64,000 nt of DNA. It comes from Darksidea phi. Taxonomy: Eukaryota; Ascomycota; Dothideomycetes; Pleosporales; Lentitheciaceae. The DNA is taken from the NCBI GenBank assembly GCA_030770425.1, contig JASJFT010000146.1, forward strand, positions 49,431 to 113,430, read 5' to 3'. The notes beneath the pieces were generated by a model that was not told the DNA's origin, did not search any database, and saw nothing but the letters and a program-made list of their open reading frames with translations. The stretch's first letter is position 1, and every line of letters begins with the position of its first letter. Positions 1-12,900 of the stretch are shown here, piece by piece. Both the position numbers and the translations under genes were made by a program.

Positions 1-3000
1 AAAGAACTATAAATTAGATTTAAGAAAAAAAAAATTCTAATATACTTAGTAGAGTAAAAGGAATAGAGTAGCTATAATATAAGAATATAATATTATATAT
101 TAGATAACTTATATATACGACTAGTATAAAATATACTATAAAGCTAAGTTAAATATTAGCTATTAGCTATAGAAATAGTAGGTAATTATAACTTAGGAGT
201 CTTAAAGGAGAGTTTTATTTTTATTAAAAGTATAAGAAGAAGTATCTAAGAAAGACTTATTTATAGAAAAAGAAGATTTTAATAATATTATAGATATATT
301 ATTATAGATAATTAATAATAGTAATAAGTTCTTAAAACTAGAAGAAGAAAACCTAGTTATATTATATAAGAATACTAGATATCTATAGATAATTTAACTA
401 TTTAAAGAAAAAATAGGATTAATATTAGAACTTAATATAACTTATACTTAAGTCTTATAGTTTATAGAAAAAATTATAATACTTCTAATAATATAAGAGA
501 TTTATAAGAAATAGTCTAGATTATATTTAATATACTAATTATTTAAAGATTTTAAATAATAGGTTAAATAGAATTTTATCGTTATAGATCTTATATCTAA
601 CTAAAAAACTTAAAAAGAAATATAGTATATTATAAAAATAGTTAATAAAGAGTAACTATAGTATATAGTAATTAAATAATAGATTCCCGTAAAAATAACC
701 TTTATAAAATATAATAACTAGAAATATAAAGTTAATCTAGAGAATAACCTATAATATAAAATAAGATATCTAGTATATTTTAAGATTATATAGATCTTAT
801 ATATATAAAAAGAGTATAGACTTTATAAGAGAGTAAAGTAAAAAAATAACTATTACTTAGTAAAAGACTATAATAAAAGGATTACCTAAGTAGTTATACT
901 AGAAGTAATATATAAATAGTAATAATTTAAGAACTAGTAATAAAAAGGATATATAAGAATTATACTAGGATTACTTCTACTATTAAACTATATTCTAGGG
1001 AGACTATAGTATAAATATCTAAAAAATAAATATCTAAAATATATCTAGACTAAGATTAATATAAAGTATTAGTTAAAGAAGATAAGAATTTAAAGAACTA
1101 GAGGATAGAACTATATCTATATTTAGAGAACCTACTAAGAAAAAATAATTACTACTTTAATTAATAGTAGAGCTACTTAAAACTTTATTAGTAAGGACTT
1201 TATCTAACGAAGGAAGATTTTTTAATAGAAAAAATATTATCCTAGTATTATATATACTATTAAAGGAGAACTCTTTAATAAATCTATAATATATAAAACT
1301 AAAGATAAACTTCGCCTATATAAATAGGAAAAAGAAAATAAGATACTTAATATTATTAAGATATTAGAAGACTAAGATATAATTTTAGGGATACTATAGT
1401 TATAAGAAGCTAACTTCTATATTAAGTAAATAAACTAATAAGTAATATTTCTATAAAGAGCTAATATAACTAAAGAAGAAGATTATAGTATTCTAGAGTA
1501 ATATAAAAAGTAAGAGGTATTATTTAAAAAATCTAAGAAAAGTCTACTCTAGTACTAGTCTTAGAATTATACGATTCTACTATAAGAAGAAAAAACTCTA
1601 GGATTTAAACTAATCTATAAATTAACTAAAGAAGAAGAAGATATTATAGTAAAATATCTTAAAGATAATCTTATAAAAAGGTATATTTAATATTTAAATT
1701 TACTTATAGAATATCTAATTCTCTTTATACCTAAGAAGAGTACTATAAAACTACGACTATATATTAATTATTAAATATTTAATAATATTATAATTAAGAA
1801 CTAATATTCTTTACTTTTAATATTAGAAATATAAGACTAATTATAAAAAGCTAAGTAGTTTATATAACTAGATATCCGAAATATATACTACTAGATCTAA
1901 ATTAAGAAGAATAAGAAATAGAAAATAGTATTTAGAATTAAGAAAGAATTATATAAATACTAAGTAATACCTTTTAAACTTACTAATATACCCGCGATAT
2001 TATAAAAATAGATTAATAATATTTTATAAAATTATCTTAATTAATTTATAATAGTATATCTTAACGATATTCTAATCTACTCTAAAATAGAAAAAGAATA
2101 TAAAGAATATATAAAGAAGGTTCTATAAGTACTTAAAGAAGTATAATTATATCTTTATCTATAAAAATATAAATTCTATATATAAGAAATAAAGTTTTTA
2201 GAATTTATTATTAGACTAGAAGAAATTAAAGTAGACCTATAATAAATTAAGAAGATTAAGGAATAGTCTATACTAAAAAATCTTAAGGAATTATAATCGT
2301 TTCTAGAATTCTATAACTTTTATTAAAAGTTAATACTATAATAGAGTATAATAATAATACTACTTATATAACTTATAAGGAAGGACTAATCCTTTAAATA
2401 GAAGAAGAAGTACTAATAAGTCTTTAAGAAGATTAAAAAATAATTTACTAAGAAACCTATAATTAAGATATATAATTCTAAAGAACCCTTAATTATTAAA
2501 ATAGATATATTAGACTATATAATAGAAGTAGTACTACTATAAAAGGACGATAAAGATAACCTTAGACTAATATACTACTTCTTATAAAAAATATTACTAG
2601 CTAAACTTAACTATAATATCTATAATAAAGAGTTATTAGTAATTATTAAAGTTTTAAAAGAATAGAGATCTAATCTATAGGGATTAAAATATCTTATTAT
2701 AATCTATATAAATTATAAGAATCTAATAGAATTCTTAATAAATAAATCTTTAATTAGAAGATAGATATAATAGGTATAAACTCTTATAACCTATAATATT
2801 AGGATCGTATATACTAAAGAATTAGAAAATAAATAAGTAGATATACTTAGTAGAAGATCTAACTACTAAGAAATAGAGAAGCCTAGTATAGTAATTCTTA
2901 AGCTATAGCTAGACGGAATAATTACTTATAATCGTCTAAAGTTAATAGAAATATAGAAAATAATACTTAAACTAAAAGGAAATAAATAGATCTAATAGAT

Positions 3001-3640
3001 CTATATAGCTACTATAGAAGTAATAGATAAATAAAACGAAATTTAAGAAGTAATTTAAGAAAAAGATAGAATTATTTATATATTTTAAAAAGTCTACGTA
3101 TCTAAGATAATATAAAAAGAATTTATTAGATAATACTATAAAGTATTAGTATATAGATATTAAGGAGTAGAAAAGACTCTTAAATAATTAATAAGAATAT
3201 ACTACTTTTTATATATAAGATAACTAGTTTTATAAGTTCTTTTAGAATATATAAACTATTATTATAATAAATATACTAGATATATACCCTATAGAATACT
3301 ATAACTAATAGAAAATATAAAAGGACTATAGAAGATTATAACTATAGACTTTATTATATAGTTACTACGCTTTAAAAAACTAATAATAGGGGTATTCTAT
3401 AATACTATACTAGTAGTAGTAAATAAGTTTATTAAATATATATACTTTATTCTATATATAAATAAAGGAAATAAAATTACCTAATCTTTTATAAACGAGA
3501 ATTAGAATACGGAGCGAGTTAATTATAAATTAAAGAAAATTAATTTAAATATAAGTCTAATATCTAAAGTTTAATAATAAATATATAAGCTATAAGATAA
3601 GTATCTTATAATAAAAGCTTTAGATTACTAGCTATCGACT
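1..3640 (+). pseudogene. Gypsy element C: pol (RT-RNase H-integrase), RIP-degraded
   Basis: Plus-strand reading with TAA/TAG taken as former Gln/Trp gives a Ty3/Gypsy polyprotein. The reverse transcriptase palm reads (M)PF-LTN-PA at about 1968-2010 and Y-L-N-D-I-L-I-Y-S at 2057-2083, from an ancestral YLDD box. An RNase H start (K-I/T-D-x-x-D-Y-x-I) lies near 2490-2560. An integrase HHCC region lies at about 3120-3270, with H-x3-H and C-x2-C visible after undoing CA-to-TA and TG-to-TA. The first catalytic Asp (T-I-D-F-I) is near 3345-3360. The 5' part with gag and LTR is outside the window. The 3' end of the integrase is lost or unreadable after about 3500, just before a tandem repeat. It is the only LTR element here on the plus strand. 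Class assignment is firm; boundaries are not. Confidence 0.85.
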
Positions 3641-3660
3641 ATTATATAGTACTAAACGTC

Positions 3661-3888
3661 TATTCTATAGTCTATAGCCCTAGTTAACTAATACCTAGAC
3701 TAATATCTAAGGAACTAAATATAACCTATATAGACTTATTCTATAGTCTATAGCCCTAGTTAGCTAATACCTAGACTAATATCTAAGGAACTAAATATAA
3801 TCTATATAGACTTATTCTATAGTCTATAGCCCTAGTTAGCTAATACCTAGATTAATATCTAAGGAATAAAATATAATCTATATAGACT
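3661..3888. repeat. 3 x 76-bp tandem repeat
   Basis: Three consecutive 76-bp units begin at 3661, 3737 and 3813, each starting with tattctatagtctatagccc and differing by a few transitions. They lie directly downstream of the element C integrase remnant, so they may belong to its 3' untranslated region. The core ctaatacctagactaatat resembles the short dispersed repeat on the other side of element A1 (18.1-19.3 kb). Confidence 0.9.
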
Positions 3889-4581
3889 AATAGCTAAACT
3901 AGTCTATATCTTATAGTCTTAAATACCTAAATCTACTTATTTATTACTTTCTTCTAGTATATATTAATCGACTTAAACTACTATTTAAGAGTAGATATAA
4001 CTTAGAAAGTAGAATAAATATTCTTCTATATAATAGTTATATACTTAGTATAAATAGCTATAAGATTTATAGCTATAAAAAAGTTAGTCTAATATTAGAA
4101 CTAATATTATATTATAACTATACCTTTTAAAATAGTAATAAGATAGACTTTAGTAGTAGTATAAAGAATATTAAAAGTTCTATCTTAAAACTATAGATTA
4201 TTACTATCTCTTACGTTCCTAGTAATCTCGTATATAAGATAGCTAAGTACTATATAAAGAATAATAAAATTAGTAGTTTTTTAAAAGTACTAAATTTCTT
4301 AAAGAGTTCTTATTATATATTTAATTAATATTAATAGATAAGAAGTAAAAGTAACTAATACTTACTACTACGCGGTCGATTCTAATAGAACTTATTACTA
4401 ATACTATAAAAAATAGGAACTCTAATATAATTAAAAGTATAGTTATACTTTTTATACTTAGACTAAGTATTTTTATTAGACTATTTATTACTAATAGAAG
4501 CTTTATTAGCTTTTTTAATATCTTTATATAACTTCTTAAGTAGTTTATTATATAATTACTTTATAATAGTAGACTTATTAA
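3889..4581. other. Unassigned AT-rich flank between element C and A1
   Basis: No gene, LTR partner or recognisable domain was found here. Frames are full of TAA/TAG on both strands. It is the left half of whatever sequence A1 inserted into; the right half resumes at 18129. The last five bases (4577-4581, attaa) form the left target-site duplication of A1. Confidence 0.5.
4577..4581. repeat. Left TSD of A1 (attaa)
   Basis: The five bases before the left LTR are attaa. They match attag at 18129-18133, after the inverted LTR, except for one G/A transition. This supports the whole 4582-18128 block having integrated as one event. In DNA this AT-rich, a 5-bp match is weak on its own. Confidence 0.55.
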
Positions 4582-4753
4582 TATTAGAAAATAGGTTCTT
4601 AAAAGATAACGTAGAGGATAAGTTCTCTAGTTAGAAGTAAATAGTAGTATTCTAGTATAGATAAGACGAATTACTACCCCTTTAGAATATAATCTACCTA
4701 AGAGATATATAAGACTATTAGGTAACTCCCTTAGAGATTAATATCTAATATTA
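4582..4753 (-). repeat. A1 3' LTR (172 bp)
   Basis: Starts tattagaaaataggttc and ends ctaatatta in plus-strand orientation. TG...CA termini have become TA...TA by RIP. It matches 17661-17832 and 49389-49560 over the same 172-bp length, and 17957-18128 in reverse complement. Confidence 0.9.
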
Positions 4754-4766
4754 TCCCCCTTCTTAG
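4754..4766 (-). other. A1 polypurine tract
   Basis: tcccccttctta lies immediately inside the left LTR. On the minus strand it reads as purine-rich taagaaggggga, directly upstream of the 3' LTR. This is the expected plus-strand priming site for a minus-oriented element, and A2 has the same sequence at 49561. Confidence 0.75.
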
Positions 4767-4769
4767 GAC

Positions 4770-6950
4770 TTCTTAACCCGAGAAGTCTAAAAAATCTTTT
4801 TAGATATATTTTAGCCTATTTCTTATCCCTTTACTAATTTTAGAGTTATTTAGGTTTAGGCTAGTTTTATAAGTAATCTTAGTACCCTATTAGAGATAAA
4901 AACTACCTCTAAGTCTCTTTTAGTCCTATTTAGACCTATTTTAACTTAGAATTAGATCTCTATATAGGCTTTTAAAAGAGCTTTACTTTTCTCTTATTTT
5001 AATTAGTAGGATATTATACGGCCGCCGTATTAGTAGATTATATAACTTTAGTAATAAATAAAAGTCTTAGTACTTAACTATAGATATTTCCGGTCTAATC
5101 TTCTATTTTCTTTCTCTAATATCTCTTTATTATATTTCTAGGTAAGTATTTTATTCTTTTCTTAGAAAGTTTTAGGCGTATTTAGATACTAATAGGTATA
5201 GATTTCCTCTTTTTATACTCTTTAGTTTTTTTTTTTACCTAAATTAACTTCGTAACTCCTCTAGAATAGATAGTACTCTTAAAAAATATTTTATTAAGAA
5301 CTATTAGCTTAAAGCTATTCTTAAGAATAATATATATATTAAATTATTATATATCTTCTATATTACTATTATAGTAGAGGAAGACGTTATTAATTAAACT
5401 TAGTAGTACTTTTTTAATTTAAATAATAATAAATAAAACTTCTATAAGTTTAAGGGTTATTAGTAGAAGTATTATAAGAATTACTTATATAAATAGTCTT
5501 CTTATTTTATAGTAAATTACCCTTAAATACTTTTAGATACTTTTAGATTATAACTAATTTTATTAAATCCTCTTAAAGTACCTTTATAGCCTTAAATATA
5601 TTAAGGCTTAAATTAAAATTATTTTAAGCTTTAGCTAGAAGGTTCTCGACTATTACTATAAGAGGGAGTAGAAATATATTATTATATACTAAAAAAAGAC
5701 TAATACTAACCCTAATATACTAGTTTTTTTTAACTTTACTACTATAGATACTCTAAAGAATATCTTATTTATATTAGCTACTTAAGTACCCTCTATCTAT
5801 TTTTAGAAGAAAGTATCTACTATAGTAACTTAAGAGTAGTATTATTAAGTTAATAAAAAAGTAATAAACCTATATAATTAGCTTATAGTTAATTTAAAAG
5901 AGTAAATTCCTTTTAAACGCTATTAGATATATTTAATTAAATTTTTAATTAATATACTCTAAAGGGGGTAGTTTATTCTCTAATAAATTTTAAGGGTATA
6001 ATAGAGCTTTTACTTTAGATAATTAATATACTTAAGTAGGTATTATATTCTATAATTATTACTAAGATAATAAGAGTTTTTAAAAGAAATTAAAATAGGA
6101 CTATTCTAACGATAAAGCTAGTAATAAGTCTTTTAATCTTCTTTCTTCTAAGAAAGAGTATATAAGTAGTATTAAGAACCTTTTAGATATATTTAAATAT
6201 TAATTAGTATATTTAGATTTCTAGTAATTTATAATATATTATTAAGATTAATCTTAAACTTAAGAAGACCTATAAAAAGACTATAAAGTAATAATACTAT
6301 TATAAGACTAAGAGGAAGAAAGAATCTACCTCTAATAATAAGTAGATACCTATTAGGTATAGTTTAGTACTAAATCGTAGTTATAGTAATAATATAAATT
6401 AACTTACTTCTTATAATAGCTATTAGATTTAGGCTACTTATCTTAAAGAGTTTAATAGTACTTATAGTATTAATTTCTATAATATATCTTCTACTTAGAA
6501 ATTAAAGAAGAATTAGGAGTATTAGACGACTTTTAACTTTATTTACTAGTTATTTAGTATAATATAGTAACTTTAGACCTTTTTAGATATATTTAAATAA
6601 AATTTATCTCTCTTTCTTAGAAAATAAGGTACTTAACGTAATATAGGTCTTTTCTATAATACCTAACTATAAATTTTAGTATTTAGAATAGGTTTATACC
6701 TAGCTAGTTTATTTAGTAGAATATTAGAAAACTTTAGCTCTTAAGTAGTTATAATCTTACTAATTACTTTTAACTTTACTCTTTTATAATTAAATATAAT
6801 TAACTATACTATCTCTTCCTTTTCTTAATACTATTAAACTACTACTAAGAATATTTCTACTAATAAAAACCTTAGACCCTTTAGTCTTAAGAGAAATTTA
6901 ACTTAAAAATATTTTTCTTAAAATATATTACTAATAATAGAAGGTATATT
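4770..6950 (-). other. Unassigned ~2.1-kb tail of element A (between chromodomain and 3' LTR)
   Basis: Both copies of A (here and at about 57.38-59.5 kb) have over 2 kb between the end of the chromodomain and the polypurine tract, longer than the usual 3' untranslated region of a Gypsy element. Both strands are full of RIP-type stops and I could not match any domain. The plus strand near 6240-6540 also gives a protein-like stretch, so neither coding strand is excluded. It may be an extra ORF, an old insertion present before the copies separated, or a long 3' UTR. Confidence 0.5.
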
Positions 6951-9300
6951 AAAATAGTTTTATTCTTAATAAGCTTTTCTATCTATTATTATCCTTCTTT
7001 TTAGTAACTAATAACTTAGTAGTTATTTTTTAGATTTTTTAAATACCTTTTAGTATCTTAGGGCGATTCCTTTCTTTAAATAAAATATTTTAAGTATATT
7101 TTTACTTATATTTATACTAAATTCCTAAGAGTTCTCTTTTAATAGGTAACCTTTCTAAGAAACTAGATAATACTAATTTTTATCTTTATCTCGTTCTCTA
7201 TTAATTAATTTATTAATTTTATAGATATTATCTTCTACTTATTAGAGTATATCTATAGCTAGGCCTTTTAGGTATAATAGTAATCCCTTTAGGTTATATA
7301 GTTCTAATAGGAATATATAAAAGACCGGATAGATATCTAGAGTACCTAGTAGATCTACTTAGTAGACTACTATTTTAATTTTTTCTATTATTATATCTAG
7401 ACCTAAGTATTTCTAGTCTAATTTCTTTTTTAGATAATAAAATCTAAAGTAATATATTAAAATATATACTTAGTCCCCTATCTCTAGTTTAAAAGGTATT
7501 CTTTTCTTATTTTAGAATTATTATTAGTATTTATTAGTAATCTTAAGTTTTTAGATATATTCGACCCTAATCTTAATTAATCTAGTAGCTATTATATACC
7601 TATAAGGCGATTCTCCGTCGTTAAGTAGTCGAATAGGCTAATTTATATCTTATAATATAAATCTATAATAAATATAAAATAATATTTACTTTATAATTAA
7701 ATATATACTATTATTATATATAAACTCTATTAAGAATATCTATAATATCTAATTATCTTATTTAATATAATAATAGTATCTTAGGTATTATTTTAATATT
7801 TAATTCTACCTTTTAGTTTAACTATTAGTTTATAAATAATATATAAAAATAAGAATTCTTTTTAAGTTTAAATAGTAATTAAAAGAGTTCTAATACTTTA
7901 TATTTATAATTAGGCCTTAATTAGATAGAACTATAGTAGGAGTATTATATAATCGAATAATCTTATAGATTTAGGCTTAGACTAAATTAATACTATTCTA
8001 ATTACTTCGTACTAGGATATAGTATACTATTTTAGAGAAATAATATACTATAACTAGAATAATATTATATACTACCCTATTATTTTTACTTAGAAGTAGT
8101 TTAGTAATAAAATCTATCGTAACCTCTTACTAAAGATTACTAGAGATTAGTAATAGTTATAATAAACTATATAGTTTATAATAACGGGTAACTACTTTAT
8201 TATAGTATATATAGTCGTAGATATACTTTTTTACTATCTTTATTATTCTAGTCTATATATATTTCCTTTATAGCTTAGCTAATATCCTTATTATATCGAA
8301 ATAGCTGAATAAAGGAATATTATAATACTTTTAGATTACTATAACTATTTCTTCTATTATTATAAGGTATTTAGATCTATTTTAATATATTTTATTATCT
8401 TTAGAATTTATAAGAGTTTTTATATCTTTATTTACCTTTAACTTTTTATTAAGGTTATTCTTAATATTTATTAAGTTATCTAAATTATCGGAGTTCTCCT
8501 TTATTTCTAAGTTATCTTCTTTCTTTTTTATTAATATCTCTTAATAGTATTTTATCTTCTTCTAAGCTAAGTCTTTATATTAAAAGTAATAAATAGCTCT
8601 TTTTATTTTATTAGTTTTTTCTTAGGTTATTATAGCTCGCGTAATAGTAGTAATAAAAGCGCTAGCCTTTTATAGACTTCTACTTAGTAAATCTTATATT
8701 AACTTAATAAAAAACTTATTTTATTTTTATATTAGTTCTTTTACCTTTATAATATAATCGGGTTAATATAAGAATTCGTCCGTCGGGTTTATAGATCCTA
8801 ATTAGTATTTAATAATAAAATTAAACTTTAATAATACTAAATAGAAATAAACTTAATATTAATTAAGAGATTTCGTCTTTATAAATTATTTTAGATTATT
8901 ATAGTTTATAAGTACTTCGAAAAACTATTTATTAAGATAATATCTTTAATAGATTAAACTTTTAATAATTATAAGGAGTTCTTAGTCGTATATATTATAA
9001 TTATACTTAACTACGACTAATTTTCTTAAGTAGAAGTTAATAGGTCTTTATTAGACCTTTTTATTATTATTAAATACTAATTAGTTTAATATATCTATAA
9101 TTATACCTTCTAAGGTATTAATCTTTACCCTAGTTTCTTATTCCCTCTTAAAATAAGTAAGAATTAATATTATAGTAAATAAGCCTTTTAGTTTATTCTA
9201 TATCTTTCTTCTCTCTAAACCTATATCTAGGGGTTAGCTTTTCTTTCTTCTTATAACTTACCTAACTTAGGTAGCTCCGGACGTCTTTTATATTATTTTA
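6950..9300 (-). pseudogene. Element A1 pol 3' half: RNase H, integrase, chromodomain
   Basis: Minus strand, continuing from RT across the F1 insertion. The RNase H block (Y-x-x-Y-D-x-E-L-L) is at about 8870-9040. The integrase zinc-binding motif, L-F-x-[H to Y]-x-x-I-I/V-R, lies near 8281-8320. The first catalytic Asp in (T)-I-D-F-I is near 8110. The integrase C-terminal module D-I-x-P-V-F-x-I-x-L-L-E lies near 7280-7330. A chromodomain core reading Y-Y-L-V-S-[W]-K-G-Y is at about 7141-7178, with W as a TAG stop. Chromodomains in this position define chromoviruses and are thought to steer integration to heterochromatin, which fits the location. All copies are inactivated by in-frame RIP stops. 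Confidence 0.85.
9296..9300. repeat. Left TSD of Copia F1
   Basis: tttta here and tttag at 14985-14989 flank F1. The uninterrupted A2 copy near 61890 reads tttaa at the same point, so this is a 5-bp duplication later changed by mutation. The empty site in A2 fixes the insertion point to the base. Confidence 0.8.
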
Positions 9301-9549
9301 TAAGTAGGTAGAGATATAGAATAAATATATTAAGTAGTCTAACTATTTAGTTAAGGCGCGAGTAGAGGGCCTTATATACGAGTTATACTAGATCTAGTAA
9401 CTAAATTAATTACTATAAATTAGTATATAGTTACTATAATTTATTATTATATAGCTACTATAGATTTAGTATAGAGTTATAGTAAATTAATATAAATTAT
9501 TATATAAATAAAGTAATTATATAATATATAGCGCTAGACTACTTATATA
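9301..9549 (-). repeat. F1 3' LTR (249 bp)
   Basis: Begins taagtaggtagag and ends ctacttatata in plus orientation. It aligns without length change to 14736-14984 and to the partial copy at 63853-64000. Differences are C/T and G/A. Confidence 0.92.
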
Positions 9550-9559
9550 CCCCTCTTAG
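9550..9559 (-). other. F1 polypurine tract
   Basis: cccctcttag abuts the 3' LTR. On the minus strand it reads ctaagagggg directly before the LTR, as expected for the plus-strand primer of a minus-oriented element. Confidence 0.75.
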
Positions 9560-9581
9560 GTTCGAATATAGATTCGAAGCT

Positions 9582-9660
9582 AAAGTTTATTTATAAGTTT
9601 TAAAGTTTATTTATTAGTTTTAAAGTTTATTTATTATTTTAAAGTTTATTTATTAGTTTT
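9582..9660. repeat. 4 x ~20-bp tandem repeat
   Basis: Four near-identical copies of aaagtttatttattagtttt lie just inside the F1 3' LTR, in presumed 3' untranslated sequence. One copy lacks a base. Confidence 0.85.
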
Positions 9661-9893
9661 AAAGTTTTATTTTTAAAGCTTATTATTAGCTAATAGATCT
9701 CTCTCTTCCTATAAGTATAAGGAGCTATATTATAGGTTAAGAACTAGTCTTTATATTAGTATAGTACTAGGTAGATAGTCGCCGTCGTTATAGTATATAT
9801 AGGTTCCTTATATAATTAGATATCTCTAGAGATATAAGGCCCTTAATTTTACTTTATATAGTATATTAATATAGTATTAATATACTAGTTTAT

Positions 9894-9994
9894 TAGTTAA
9901 ATAGTCTACGTAGTTAGCTAAATAGTCTACGTAGTTAACTAAATAGTCTATATAGTTAGCTAAGAAGCCTATATAGTTAGCTATAAAGCCTATA
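9894..9994. repeat. ~5 x 21-bp tandem repeat
   Basis: Units of the type tagttagctaaatagtctac start about every 21 bp at 9894 (short), 9911, 9932, 9953 and 9974. The period is a multiple of three, so it could be a former heptapeptide repeat, or a 3' UTR array in Copia F1. Confidence 0.85.
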
Positions 9995-12900
9995 TAGTAG
10001 GAAAATCCTTAAAGTTTAGAAGTAATACCTAATTCTTATATTTTTACCTAGGTAGTAATTTAGTAAGGTCGTTAGCTAGTTAACTATTTAATAAGATATA
10101 TAAGATATTAATATTACCTAATAGTATCTTCTAATAAAGCTAGTAGTAATAGATATTAACGTACTATACTATAGTCTTAAGCCGTAGGGTAAATAAGATA
10201 AGTAGTTAAATCGTTTACTAGTTATTATAGTATAATAATTATTTATAATCTAGATCGAATCCGATATATTTAAATACTCTCTACTACTATATTAGCTTAG
10301 TACTAGTTAATAAGATAGCTATTAGTTTTACTTTAGTTATTAATTTTATAATATATTATTATAGTATAGCTTTCTAATTAATAGGTCTACTAAATAGGAA
10401 GAATATATATCCTTATAAGCTCTTTTAGATAGTCTTATAATTAGTAAAGAAGGTATCTAATACTCTATAGAAGTTAGGTATAAGTTTAGATATAAGTTTA
10501 TTAATAATATATACTAATTTAATAGATATTAATATATTATAATATATTACTCGATTCTTTATATCTAGTAGATAGGTAATTATTTAATAAATAGCGTCTA
10601 GGTACTATTATAAGGGATTTATAAGGAATTTAACTAGTTTTAAATAAGCTTTTAAGATATCTAGATAGATAGCTTCTACTATATAGCTAATAGATCTAAC
10701 TAGCTATATATATTATTACTTAACTAAATCTATTATTTCGTTCTCTAAAGGTATTAGTTCCTTAAGTAGTAATAGTATAGTAGGTAGCTTCGAATAAAGC
10801 TTTAATAAAGGATACTTCTAAGTAAACTTCTCGATATATAAGCTCTATAATAGCTAGATTAAGCTACTATCGTAATCTTTAATAGTTTAAATACTATAGA
10901 ACGTCTATAGTTCTTCTAGAGATTTAATCTTATATTATTATAATAGCTTATACTTAAATTTATATAAAGTAGTTATATATACTAATATACTAAGAACGAC
11001 GATATTATTAATAAAGAAGAAGACTAGTAGCTTCTTATTTTTCTATAGGTAGGGAGTATTCTTAATAGATATAAGATCTAGCTCTATAAGCGTTTTAGTA
11101 AGCTCTTTATACTAGAGTAATAGAGATATCTTTAGACTATAGAGCGCTCGGCGTAGTTTCTATAGATAATTAAAATTAGAGAATCCTTCTAGCTAATAGT
11201 AATAGACTAATATTAATAGCTTAGTATTAGTAAACGCGTTAATAGTATTATATTAATAAATTTCTATATTAAAGTAGGCGGTAATAGCTACTAAAGCTCG
11301 AAATATTCGAATAGCTAGCGTAGTAGTATAGGTATCTTCTACTATTATTTATAAATCGCTATATATATAGATCTAAGCCTTATATTTTAATAGATAGTTT
11401 TAATTATTAAGTTTATATTTATATACCTATATTAGTAGAAGAACTTTATTATCTTAAGTATACTAAGTATTATATTCGTTCTAGGTTATCTATTTATAAG
11501 TTTCTTTATATTTAATCGTTACTAGTTCTTATTATATAGCTTATAGAAAGTCTTCCTTATAGAAAGATAATAATTTTATTATATTCTTATAGTATTTTAG
11601 TTCTACTAGTAGTTCTATATATTTAAATTGTATTTTTAGTACTATTACTAAGGTAGCTATATAGGCTAACTAGTAAGCGTTAATAAAGAAGCTAGAGTTC
11701 TTCTATATAAACTTCTTCTTTACTACTCTAGTTAATCCTTTAGATAGAATATAATATTAATAAAGATTAGTATCTATTAGTTCTTAATACTTCGTATAAT
11801 TTAAATTAGGCTTAGTTCTACGCTTATACTTTAAGGGTTAATTTAATAGCTATAGTAGTAGCTTAGATAAAGCTATTTCTAATAGATTTAATATTAGAAG
11901 CTAATTTAATATAGGTTCCTAAGTAGTAGCTTAAGTAGTAGTATAAATAGTAGCCTAAGTAGAAACTTAGGTAGTAGATTCTATAGCTTCTATAGGAGCT
12001 ATATATTCGTCTTCTAGTAAGGCTTCTAAAGAAGTATCTTTACTATTTAGTATAGGTAGGTAATATTTATAAGCGAATTACTCTAGCTTAGAGCCTTAAA
12101 AAAGAGAATCTAAATTATCTTATAGCTAATAGAATAGATTCTCTCGAAATATAATATCCCTTATACGAATTATCTTACTACTATAAGCTTTACTTCTTAC
12201 CTTCGATATCTAGATTCTATAAATATTCGATAAATCGTAGCTAACTAGATATTCTACTAATACTTATAGGCTAAGCTTATTATCTCTAAGTATCTATTTA
12301 TATAGTACGTAGGCTTTATAGCTATAAACGTATAGATAAGCTAGTAATAGCTTTTTCTAATATATAATTTTAAATAGTATTTTCTAGTTTAGTACTTATA
12401 TAGATATTTAGTTAAGTAGATAGACTATTATTCTATAAATCTTAGAGCTAAGAGCTAGAGGAAGATTTACTATAACTCTTATTAAGTAACTTCTCTTAAT
12501 TAAACTTCTATCTAAACGTTTAGCTAAGCTATTCTACTTAATAGTATATAGCGCTTATATTTATAGTTTAATTCCTTCTTATAGATAATAGACTCGAGCT
12601 AAATCGTCTAATAGACTATAGCCTTATTCGTTATTAGCTATTAGAAAGGTAATAGTTATATTAAATTCTTATTTAATAGCTCTATCTAGCTATCTAAGTA
12701 TTATCTAAAGAGTAAACTTATTATATTTAGCTATTATATAGACCGTATATAGTTTTAAGAATAGATTAAATATATAGAATATATATTAATAGCTATTATA
12801 GACTAGTATATCGAGCTTAATTAGATTAATAACTATAGTTTTAAACGATCGGCTAGTACCTAATTTATAGCTAAATCGATAAGAGATAATCTAATAGACT

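Noticed and set aside
6240..6540. Plus-strand protein-like frame in the tail of element A, as a possible antisense gene
   Set aside because: With RIP stops ignored, the minus strand is also readable, and no domain is recognisable. Kept only as a possibility in the findings, not called as a gene.
9894..9994. Regular 21-bp repeats as a CRISPR-like array
   Set aside because: Units are directly adjacent without unique spacers and lie in a fungal retrotransposon; this is a minisatellite.
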